A DNA stretch of 64,000 nucleotides, taken from NCBI GenBank assembly GCA_946221385.1, contig CAMIGX010000001.1, positions 186,001-250,000 on the forward strand. Direction: 5' to 3'. Positions 20,801-27,592 of this stretch are shown one piece after another. Position 1 is the stretch's first letter; the number at the start of each line of letters is the position of its first letter. The notes under the pieces were generated by a model. The model saw nothing but the letters and a program-made list of their open reading frames with translations. It had not been told where the DNA came from and made no database searches. The position numbers and the translations under genes are program-made. The stretch is from an uncultured Propionimicrobium sp. Its GTDB lineage: Bacteria > Actinomycetota > Actinomycetes > Propionibacteriales > Propionibacteriaceae.

Positions 20801-21373
20801 GAAGATGTCCTTATCGGAGGTCTTATCCGGGGTCTGCTCGAAGTAGACGCCCGGCGAACGCACCAGCTGGGAGACGACGACACGCTCGGTACCCGAGATG
20901 ATGAAGGTGCCCTTGTCAGTCATCAGCGGGAAATCGCCGATGAACACGGTCTGGCTCTTGATCTCGCCAGTCTCGTTGTTCATGAATTCTGCGGTGACGA
21001 AAAGCGGCGAGGAGTATGTCGCGTCGCGATCTTTGCATTCTTCGATGGTGTACTTAGGAGCCTCGAAGCGGTGATCGCGGAAACTCAGCGACATCGTCTC
21101 GGAGAAATCTTCGATCGGAGAGATCTCGGTGAAGACTTCTTCGAGACCAGAGACGGTGTTAATGTCGGTACGACCTTCGGCCTGAGCTTGCTCGACCTTG
21201 GCTTGCCAGGCTTCGTTTCCGACGAGCCAGTTGAAGGATTCGAGCTGCAGATCCAGCAAGTTCGGGACGTCCAGCGGTTCGGCGATCTTCGCAAAGGAGA
21301 TACGTCCGCTAGTGGACACGACATTGCGGTTCTTGGAGGCGGTTTGGGTCGATGCTGGACGCGTGACGGCCAA
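17873..21373 (-). CDS. rpoB: DNA-directed RNA polymerase beta subunit
   Basis: The beta subunit of RNA polymerase, about 1166 residues from TTG 21373, which follows GGAAGGAAG by a few bases. An open stretch of 35 codons further upstream lacks family similarity, so it is excluded. The rifampicin region reads [20 protein letters not shown] and then [12 protein letters not shown], with the sensitive-type D, H and S residues all present. [10 protein letters not shown] and the C-terminal [28 protein letters not shown] segments (shown in part) are conserved. It lies downstream of rplL beyond a partial terminator and upstream of rpoC. Confidence 0.98.
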   Translation of the reverse strand: [1166 protein letters not shown]

Positions 21374-21394
21374 GGTGCTTCCTTCCGAGAAGGT

Positions 21395-21424
21395 ATTCAG
21401 TGCACGCCAAGCGACCCGTGTCAA
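21395..21424 (-). promoter_or_regulatory. Possible internal rpoB promoter
   Basis: A perfect -35 box, TTGACA (21419-21424), is followed after 18 bases by CTGAAT (21395-21400), a weak -10 with only three matches. It would start transcription just before the rpoB ribosome binding site. Low confidence. Confidence 0.3.
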
Positions 21425-21544
21425 ACGAGGCAGAATTAGCTGCAGGTCTGGCGCCGGGACGACAAAGCGATGGGGCAACTACCAACCATGCCACATAAGT
21501 GCCTCCTGGGCAAATCAAGTGCAAGCCAGTGCCCTGCTCAAATG

Positions 21545-21575
21545 AAAGACGGGGCCCGGCGAACCGGACCCCGTC
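21545..21575 (-). terminator. Terminator-like attenuator between rplL and rpoB
   Basis: A 12-base stem pairs 21548-21559 with 21564-21575 with one mismatch and a CGAA loop, mostly G-C, followed on the minus strand by TTTCATTTG. Its place between rplL and rpoB fits the partial terminator known to lower rpoBC transcription relative to rplJL in other bacteria. Confidence 0.7.
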
Positions 21576-21603
21576 TAAAGGACTGCGTTGAGGCAGCGTC
21601 AGA

Positions 21604-22008
21604 TCACTTGAGGGTGACCTTGGCGCCAGCGCCTTCCAGTGCCTCCTTGGCCTTGTCGGCAGCGTCCTTCTTCTGCTTCTCGAGGATGGTGCTCGGGGCG
21701 CCTTCGACGAGGTCCTTGGCTTCCTTCAGGCCAAGGCCAGTCAGGCCACGAACTTCCTTGATGACGGCGATCTTGTTGCCGCCGAAGTCGTCGAGCACGA
21801 CGTCGAATTCCTTGTCTGCGTCGTCCTCAGCAGCGCCACCGTCAGCGCCACCAGCAGCAGCACCAGCGGCCGGGGCAGCGGCGACGGCCACCGGAGCGGC
21901 AGCCTTGACGTCGAAGGCTTCTTCGAAGGCCTTAACGAAATCGGAGAGCTCGAGCAGAGTCATCTCCTTGAACTGATCGAGCAGCTCCTCAGTGCTCAGC
22001 TTCGCCAT
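21604..22008 (-). CDS. rplL: 50S ribosomal protein L7/L12
   Basis: The stalk protein of the large subunit, present in several copies and recruiting translation GTPases. It has 134 residues: an N-terminal dimerisation helix (STEELLDQFKEMTLLELSDF), an Ala/Gly-rich hinge at about 52-70 and the conserved C-terminal domain (FDVVLDDFGGNKIAVIKEVR, then GLGLKEAKDLVEGAP). ATG 22008 follows AAAGGA. It starts 15 bases after rplJ ends; both are under the L10 leader. Confidence 0.98.
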   Translation of the reverse strand: MAKLSTEELLDQFKEMTLLELSDFVKAFEEAFDVKAAAPVAVAAAPAAGAAAGGADGGAAEDDADKEFDVVLDDFGGNKIAVIKEVRGLTGLGLKEAKDLVEGAPSTILEKQKKDAADKAKEALEGAGAKVTLK

Positions 22009-22023
22009 GATGGGCGTCCTTTC

Positions 22024-22755
22024 TCATTCGTTGCTTGCAGCGTCGTCCGCCGCGTCAGTGGTTTCCCCAGCCTGATCGGCGGGTGCTGCAGCATCAGCTG
22101 CGGGTGCCGCGTCAGCGGCGGTGTCAGCTGCCGGGGTGGCAGCTTCGGGCTTCTGATCCTCTTGCGCTTCGTCAGCGGTTTCGGCAGCCGGGGCCTCAGC
22201 AGCGGCCGGGGCTTCGCCAGCGCCACCGATGACTGAGGGATCGGCTTGCGCCTTGTCCTGCAGGGCGCCCAGCAACTGAGCAGCCTGCGTGAGCGGAGCG
22301 GCGAACATAGAGACGGCACCCTGCATAGATGCCTTCATCGCTCCGGCGAGCTTGGCCAACAGAACCTCGCGCGGCTCCAGGTTGGCCAGCCTCTTGACCA
22401 TGTCGACGTCGAGGACCTTGCCGTCCATGACGCCACCCTTGATGACCAGAAGCGGTTGGTCCTTTGCGAAGTCCTGCATCTTCTTCGCCACAGCCGCCAC
22501 GTCGCCCTTGATGAAGGCGATCGCGGTGGGACCGGACAGCAGGTCGTCAAGACCTTCAACTCCGGCGTCCTTGGCAGCGATGGCGGTCAGGGTGTTCTTC
22601 GCAACGGCGTAGCTGGCGTCCTCACCTAGCGAGCGCCGAAGATCCTTCAGCTCCGCGACGGTGAGACCGCGGTACTCGGTCAGCACAGCGGCGTTAGAGT
22701 TGCTGAACTCGTCAGTCAGCTCCGCGACCTTGGCTGCCTTGTCTGGCCTCGCCAT
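22024..22755 (-). CDS. rplJ: 50S ribosomal protein L10 with long Ala/Pro/Asp-rich tail
   Basis: L10 binds 23S rRNA and carries the L7/L12 dimers. From ATG 22755 (behind GGAAGGAGA) it has 243 residues. Residues 1 to about 172 are a normal L10 (MARPDKAAKVAELTDEF, then VLTEYRGLTV and VAKNTLTAIA). Residues about 175-243 form an extra tail made almost only of Ala, Pro, Glu, Asp, Gln and Thr. The L7/L12-binding helix is intact before the tail. Many L10 proteins end near residue 170-185. Under autoregulation by the leader upstream, with rplL downstream. Confidence 0.95.
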   Translation of the reverse strand: MARPDKAAKVAELTDEFSNSNAAVLTEYRGLTVAELKDLRRSLGEDASYAVAKNTLTAIAAKDAGVEGLDDLLSGPTAIAFIKGDVAAVAKKMQDFAKDQPLLVIKGGVMDGKVLDVDMVKRLANLEPREVLLAKLAGAMKASMQGAVSMFAAPLTQAAQLLGALQDKAQADPSVIGGAGEAPAAAEAPAAETADEAQEDQKPEAATPAADTAADAAPAADAAAPADQAGETTDAADDAASNE

Positions 22756-22813
22756 TGGGTCTCCTTCCCACTTCTCAATTTCGAATCGACCCCGGCGGCA
22801 AATCTCAGGCAAC

Positions 22814-22891
22814 AAAAAAGCCCAGCGCACGCAGGCACCGGGCGAGCAGACGGAAACGCCTGAAAGCTATCTTCGGTTCACCTGCGCTGGC
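22814..22891 (-). ncRNA. L10 leader / attenuator upstream of rplJ
   Basis: The rplJ leader folds a long-range stem between 22881-22891 (GCCAGCGCAGG on the minus strand) and 22820-22836 (ends GCGCTGGGC), with two bulges, followed by TTTTTT at 22814-22819. Between the arms lies a structured stretch of about 45 bases. A terminator inside a leader just before rplJ fits L10-(L12) feedback by transcription attenuation, known from L10 leader RNAs. I did not compare it with a covariance model. Confidence 0.6.
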
Positions 22892-22939
22892 GTCTTGCGA
22901 CCTTAAAGCTTTAGCTACCGGCGGTCTTCGGCTCGAACA

Positions 22940-22969
22940 ATGTTAGTCAGCGCATCGGACGTTCGCCAA
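22940..22969 (-). promoter_or_regulatory. Promoter of rplJ-rplL
   Basis: On the minus strand TTGGCG (22964-22969), an 18-base spacer and TAACAT (22940-22945) form a fair main-sigma promoter. It sits between the rplA terminator and the L10 leader, where a promoter is expected. Confidence 0.5.
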
Positions 22970-23002
22970 ATCTGCTGGCTTCAGACCGGCAAGTCGCGCT
23001 GC

Positions 23003-23038
23003 AAAAAACAGCAGGGCTGAGGTCTCCTCCAGCCCTGC
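23003..23038 (-). terminator. Rho-independent terminator of rplK-rplA
   Basis: A perfect 9-bp stem, GCAGGGCTG (23011-23019) with CAGCCCTGC (23030-23038), has a 10-base loop and on the minus strand is followed by TGTTTTTTG. It begins 18 bases after the rplA stop. Confidence 0.9.
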
Positions 23039-23056
23039 GGTGCAAAATTTTCTTGA

Positions 23057-23755
23057 TCAGGCGCGATCGCGTGCGCCCACCGGATCAATGTTGACGCTCG
23101 GCCCCATCGTCGTCGAGACGGCGATCTTGCGGACATAGCGTCCCTTGGCGCTCGCCGGCTTGAGCCGCAGCACCTCGTCCATCGCGGCGGTGTAGTTCTG
23201 CAACAACGCTTCGGAAGTGAAACTCGCCTTGCCGATGATGAACTGCAGGTTCGAGTGACGATCGACGCGGAACTCGATCCGGCCGCCCTTGATGTCGTCA
23301 ACGGCCTTGGCGACGTCCATGGTGACGGTGCCGGTCTTGGGGTTCGGCATCAGGCCACGGGGACCCAGGACGCGGCCGAGCTTGCCGACCTTGCCCATCA
23401 AGTCCGGGGTCGCCACGACGGCGTCGAAGTCCAGGTAGCCGCCGGCGACTTTCTCGATCAGTTCGTCGCCACCAACCTCATCAGCGCCGGCCGCGGTGGC
23501 CTCGGCTGCCTTCGGGCCCTGGGCGAAGACGAGGACCCGAGCCGTCTTGCCAGTGCCATTAGGAAGGTTGACGGTGCCGCGCACCATCTGGTCGGCCTTA
23601 CGCGGGTCAACGCCCAGGCGGACGGCAACCTCGACCGATTCGTCAAATCCACCAGCGGGATACTGCTTGATGATGGCCAGGGCCTCATCAGGGCTGTACA
23701 GCTGGGTCTCGTCGCTGAGTTCAGCGGACTGGTTATAGCGCTTTGAGTGCTTCAT
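23057..23755 (-). CDS. rplA: 50S ribosomal protein L1
   Basis: L1 forms the mobile stalk near the E site and in many bacteria represses its own operon. The 232-residue length is standard. It begins MKHSKRYNQSAEL and contains SVEVAVRLGVDPRKADQMVR, GPRGLMPNPKTGTVT and KGRYVRKI. A good AAAGGA site precedes ATG 23755. It follows rplK after a 90-base gap that holds small hairpins. Confidence 0.98.
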   Translation of the reverse strand: MKHSKRYNQSAELSDETQLYSPDEALAIIKQYPAGGFDESVEVAVRLGVDPRKADQMVRGTVNLPNGTGKTARVLVFAQGPKAAEATAAGADEVGGDELIEKVAGGYLDFDAVVATPDLMGKVGKLGRVLGPRGLMPNPKTGTVTMDVAKAVDDIKGGRIEFRVDRHSNLQFIIGKASFTSEALLQNYTAAMDEVLRLKPASAKGRYVRKIAVSTTMGPSVNIDPVGARDRA

Positions 23756-23770
23756 GCTGGTTCCTTTCCG

Positions 23771-23818
23771 GCAGCCTCGCAGGCTGCTCCACCAGTTCTG
23801 GTGCGGGCCACTGCCCTA
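23771..23818 (-). promoter_or_regulatory. Tandem small hairpins between rplK and rplA
   Basis: The gap holds GCAGCCT/AGGCTGC (23771-23777 with 23781-23787), the 14-base palindrome CACCAGTTCTGGTG (23790-23803) and a GGGC/GCCC pair just upstream. Together they can fold as adjacent short hairpins right before the rplA ribosome binding site. They may modulate rplA translation, for instance as an L1 target; this is inference. Confidence 0.45.
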
Positions 23819-23845
23819 CCAGGGTTGATTGACAAGTTATTCAGT

Positions 23846-24277
23846 TCAGCCTTGGACGTTGACGCCCATCGAACGCGCGGTGCCTTCGACGATCTTCATC
23901 GCAGCTTCCACGTCATTGGCGTTCAGGTCCGGCAGCTTGGTGGTAGCGATCTCGCGCACCTGATCCTTGGTGATCGAGCCGACCTTTTCCTTGTTCGGCT
24001 TGCCTGATCCCTTGGCCTGGCCCGCCGCCTTCTTGATCAGCTCAGCTGCCGGCGGGGTCTTGGTGATGAAGGTGAAGGTACGGTCTTCGTAGATGGTGAT
24101 CTCAGCGGGGATGATGTTGCCGCGCTGGGATTCAGTGGCCGCGTTGTAGGCCTTGACGAACTCCATCATGTTGATACCGGTCGGGCCGAGCGCGGTACCG
24201 ACTGGCGGAGCAGGAGTCGCCTGACCCGCAGGAATGGCGATCTTGACGATCTGCGCAACCTTCTTCTTGGGTGGCAT
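23846..24277 (-). CDS. rplK: 50S ribosomal protein L11
   Basis: L11 binds the GTPase-associated region of 23S rRNA and is needed for the stringent response signal on stalled ribosomes. 143 residues: MPPKKKVAQIVKIAIPAGQA, then TPAPPVGTALGPTGINMMEF with the conserved proline turn, and the C-terminal RNA-binding region (TKDQVREIATTKLPDLNAN). ATG 24277 follows AAGGA. First gene of the rplKA pair after nusG. Confidence 0.98.
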   Translation of the reverse strand: MPPKKKVAQIVKIAIPAGQATPAPPVGTALGPTGINMMEFVKAYNAATESQRGNIIPAEITIYEDRTFTFITKTPPAAELIKKAAGQAKGSGKPNKEKVGSITKDQVREIATTKLPDLNANDVEAAMKIVEGTARSMGVNVQG

Positions 24278-24302
24278 TTTGGGTCCTTATCGTTGCTTGA
24301 TT

Positions 24303-24320
24303 GGACGTGGGTTCACGTCC
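24303..24320 (-). promoter_or_regulatory. Hairpin upstream of rplK
   Basis: A perfect 7-bp stem, GGACGTG (24303-24309) with CACGTCC (24314-24320), and a 4-base loop lie 26 bases before the rplK start. There is no U-run, so it is not a simple terminator. It could be the L1 feedback site that precedes rplK in other bacteria. Confidence 0.4.
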
Positions 24321-24376
24321 GAATGGATACTTTGAGCGGCATTGCGCCGGACAAAGCAGAGCACAAACTCAGAAGA

Positions 24377-25270
24377 TTAGACGACCTTCTGGATCTGCGC
24401 AAAGGTCAAGTCGACCGGAGTCTCCCGGCCGAGAATCTCGACGTTAGCCCGCACACGCTGGTTATGCGGGTTGATCTCGGTAATCGTGGCATGCACGCCG
24501 GCGAATGGGCCGTCAGAGACCATGACCGAATCGCCGACCTGATAATCCGCGACCTCGATCTTGCGCTGACGCTTGGGCTTGACCTGGCCAGCGGCGGTGA
24601 TCTGGGCCTGGATCCGTGGGGTCAGCATGCGCTCCACCTCGTCCAGATTCAACGGGACGGGCTGGTTATTTTGACCCACGATGCCGGTCACCGAGGGCGT
24701 GTGCCGCACAGTCGCCCAGGAATCGTCAGTCAAGTCCATGCGCACCAACACATAGCCGGGCATGAAAGTGCGAGTGACGGTCTTCTTTTGTCCATTACGG
24801 ATCTCGACCGCGTCCTCGGTGGGGACCACGATCTCGTAGATGTAGTCCTCCATGTTCAGCGTCGTGACGCGCGCCTCAATGTTTTGCTTGACGCGGTTTT
24901 CCATGCCCGAGTAGGTGTGTACGACGTACCAGTCGCCGGGCTTAGTGCGCAGCTCAGTACGCAATTCGTCCAGCGCTTTTTCCAAGGCTTCGTCGACGTC
25001 ATCGCTTTGGGGCTGTTCGTCTTCGGGCTGCTCAACGGCCTCGTCATCGGCAATCGACAAGTCGATTTGCGTGGCTTGGGCTGCCTCGTCGGCATCAGCC
25101 TGGCCGAGGTCGATCTCGCCTAGGTCTGCGCCCGCATCCGACGCGTCTTGCCGATCGAAGTCGGCGAAATCTAGGTTCAGCTCGCCCGCGAAATCTTCTG
25201 GTGCATCGGCAGCCGGCGTCAGATCGCCCAGATCGATCTCGATCCGTTCTTCGGAATACTGCTCAGACAT
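24377..25270 (-). CDS. nusG: Transcription termination/antitermination factor NusG with acidic N-terminal extension
   Basis: NusG binds the RNA polymerase clamp through its NGN domain and links to the ribosome or Rho through its KOW domain. NGN is at about 110-215 (GDWYVVHTYSGMENRVKQNI, then MPGYVLVRMDL and VRHTPSVTGIVG). KOW is at about 243-297 (YQVGDSVMVSDGPFAGVHAT). In front is an extension of about 105 residues with very many Asp and Glu and a repeated IDLG/IDLS pattern, predicted disordered. E. coli NusG has about 181 residues; actinobacterial forms are often longer. It is 40 bases after secE. Confidence 0.96.
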   Translation of the reverse strand: MSEQYSEERIEIDLGDLTPAADAPEDFAGELNLDFADFDRQDASDAGADLGEIDLGQADADEAAQATQIDLSIADDEAVEQPEDEQPQSDDVDEALEKALDELRTELRTKPGDWYVVHTYSGMENRVKQNIEARVTTLNMEDYIYEIVVPTEDAVEIRNGQKKTVTRTFMPGYVLVRMDLTDDSWATVRHTPSVTGIVGQNNQPVPLNLDEVERMLTPRIQAQITAAGQVKPKRQRKIEVADYQVGDSVMVSDGPFAGVHATITEINPHNQRVRANVEILGRETPVDLTFAQIQKVV

Positions 25271-25310
25271 TTGAAAATCTCCTAGTTAAGGCTTCGGCAA
25301 TCAACTCGGC

Positions 25311-26018
25311 TCAGCTGAACAACTTCAGCATGATCCAGCCGAATAGCGTGTCTAGGCCCCACACCAACAGCATGATGAAGACCACGAACACCAAGACGAC
25401 CAAGAAATATTGGGTGGTCTGCTCAGCGGTCGGCCACACGACCTTCTTGAGCTCGCCGATGGACTGCTTGGTGAATGCGATCGGGCCGCGTTCGACCGGC
25501 GTGCTGGTCGAGCTCTGCTTGGTGGCCTGCTTCTTGACCGGGGCGACGGTTTGATTTCGAGCCGGACGGTTCGCCTCGACCTCATCGACTTCGGCATCAG
25601 CGTCGACGGTGGCCGTCGCAGCCGCGGCAGACTTCTTTTTAACCGGACGTGAAGACTTCGCCTTGGCAGCCGCGCGTTCAGCGGCAGTCAACTGGTCGAC
25701 GTCATCGACCACAGCCTCGCTCGGCTCAGCAACGTCCGGGGTCTTAGTGTCGACTACCTCACCGAGCAGTTCCTCGGCTTCATCCTCATCGGGGGCGAGT
25801 TCACCAAAAGCGGGGTCCTGCAGACCGCTGGCGCCCAGCACCGCGCCGTCAGGATCGACTGCGCCTTGGTTTAGCGCGTGATCTTGCGCATCGCTGACGG
25901 CATCCTGCTCGACGGCGTCGTCAGCTTCGGGTCGATAAGCAGACGAACCGCTCGACGCAGCCGCGTCGTCAGCAGCATCACCTGAATGCCGCTGGGGACG
26001 ATTACCGCTTTCAGCCAC
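25311..26018 (-). CDS. secE: Preprotein translocase subunit SecE with long acidic N-terminal extension
   Basis: SecE clamps SecY in the membrane translocon. The conserved part is the last 55-60 residues of 235: an amphipathic helix (FTKQSIGELKKVVWPTAEQT) and one membrane helix (YFLVVLVFVVFIMLLVWGL). The first 175 residues are rich in Asp, Glu and Ala and include a Lys/Arg-rich KSSRPVKKKS patch. I start at GTG 26018, 8 bases after AAGGGTGA; an upstream in-frame GTG at 26096 lacks a binding site. It lies between tRNA-Trp and nusG, as in other actinobacteria. Confidence 0.93.
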   Translation of the reverse strand: MAESGNRPQRHSGDAADDAAASSGSSAYRPEADDAVEQDAVSDAQDHALNQGAVDPDGAVLGASGLQDPAFGELAPDEDEAEELLGEVVDTKTPDVAEPSEAVVDDVDQLTAAERAAAKAKSSRPVKKKSAAAATATVDADAEVDEVEANRPARNQTVAPVKKQATKQSSTSTPVERGPIAFTKQSIGELKKVVWPTAEQTTQYFLVVLVFVVFIMLLVWGLDTLFGWIMLKLFS

Positions 26019-26202
26019 CGTCAGTTCACCCTTCGTAGTCACTAACTTGTGTGAATCATCGGTCGGTGACGGCTGCCCGCTCGACGCAGTCACCACTGCG
26101 CGAAGCTTCGGCCAGCCAAGTCAACAGATCGTGACTCAAGCCGTGCTGGCCTTGCGACTAATGCGAGACCACCAGCTAGCGCGCATCCGCGCCGGCTGTT
26201 CG

Positions 26203-26275
<73 letters not shown>

Positions 26276-26421
26276 TCAAGCGACCCGGCTCAGACCAACC
26301 GCCTGATTTCAACAATTTCAGGCACGTTAAATTCTGGCCTTTTGAGCCACTCAAGAATGCAAGTGTAATACCTCGTAGCGATTGACGCTAACCAGCGCTG
26401 CGTGCGCGGCAATCAGCCGGC

Positions 26422-27564
26422 TCACAAGCTGAGCCCCACCAGCACTGGCTCGGGCACTAATTCTACCCCGAAGCGCGCCTGCACCCCGGCACGGATCTCC
26501 CGGGCCAGCGCGACGATTTCGTCAGCGCGGGCGCCGCCTTGATTCGTCAACGCCAAGACATGTTTGCTGGACAATCTCGCTGCGCCCTGGCCGGGATAGC
26601 CTTTGCCGAAACCAGCATGCTCGATGAGCCAGGCAGCTGAGGTCTTGACCGTGCCATCTGGCTGCGCGAAGCGCGGCGCTGGCGCCGGCAAGCGCTCAGC
26701 GATCTGGGCGGTCAGAATCGGATTGGTGAAGAAGCTGCCGGCTGAATGGCTGTCAACGTCAGCCGGATCATGCACCATCGCCTTGCTGCGCCGCAGCTCC
26801 AAGACCGCCTTTCGCACTTCGGTCATCGGTGCCCGGGCGCCCAGTTTGACGCCGAGGGCATCTGCTAGCTGCTGGTAGGCGATCGGTTGGGACAGGCTCG
26901 CATTGCGCAACTGGAAATGCACTTCGGTGATGACATAGCGACCAGTCACGTCACCGGCTGCAGAACGCTTGAAGATTGAATCTCGGTAGCCGAAGCCGCA
27001 TTCGGCGAAGGTGAACGTGCGTTGCGCATTGGCTTGCCGATCCCAGGTGATGACGCGGGTGACGGTCTGGGCGACCTCTTGACCATAGGCGCCAATATTT
27101 TGTACCGGGCTGGCTCCGACGCGACCGGGGATGCCGCTCAGCGCCTCGATGCCAGACCAATCATTTTCGATCGCGGTCTGCACCAGATCGTCCCAGATCT
27201 CCCCGGCTTTGACGCGCAGGTACGCTCCCCCACAGCTCGACACATCAGCGTCGATGCCCTTGGTCTCGACGCAGACCACATGCCCAGCGAAACCTTCGTC
27301 ACTGATCAAGACATTCGAACCTCCGCCCAAGACCAGCAACGGCGCGCCCGCCGCGTCAGCGTGCTGGACGGCGTCGACGAGCTCGGCGTCCTGGGTCGCG
27401 GCGATCAACTTGGCCGCCAAGCCACCGACGCCGAAGGTCGTGTGGTCAGCTAGCAATTGCGAACGATTGGGGTCATCGCCGGCATGGCCGAGCGAGCTGA
27501 GACGCTCAATGCTGCAGCTGGCGGGCTGCGAATTTTGCGCGTCTTGCGAGGCTTCGAGACTCAT
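26422..27564 (-). CDS. murB: UDP-N-acetylenolpyruvoylglucosamine reductase
   Basis: MurB reduces UDP-GlcNAc-enolpyruvate to UDP-MurNAc with NADPH and FAD in peptidoglycan precursor synthesis. In 380 residues I see the N-terminal HTTFGVGG, the FAD-binding LVLGGGSNVLISD, the GIPGRVGASPVQNIGAYGQE segment, the GYRDSIFK tyrosine loop typical of type I enzymes, SAGSFFTNP with the catalytic Ser, and a C-terminal EPVLVG with the catalytic Glu. About 30 extra residues precede the core. It is on the same strand as the MaoC-like gene 28 bases upstream, so the two may be co-transcribed. Confidence 0.96.
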   Translation of the reverse strand: MSLEASQDAQNSQPASCSIERLSSLGHAGDDPNRSQLLADHTTFGVGGLAAKLIAATQDAELVDAVQHADAAGAPLLVLGGGSNVLISDEGFAGHVVCVETKGIDADVSSCGGAYLRVKAGEIWDDLVQTAIENDWSGIEALSGIPGRVGASPVQNIGAYGQEVAQTVTRVITWDRQANAQRTFTFAECGFGYRDSIFKRSAAGDVTGRYVITEVHFQLRNASLSQPIAYQQLADALGVKLGARAPMTEVRKAVLELRRSKAMVHDPADVDSHSAGSFFTNPILTAQIAERLPAPAPRFAQPDGTVKTSAAWLIEHAGFGKGYPGQGAARLSSKHVLALTNQGGARADEIVALAREIRAGVQARFGVELVPEPVLVGLSL

Positions 27565-27592
27565 CTGGGCTCCTTGATCTGCTACCTGACCA

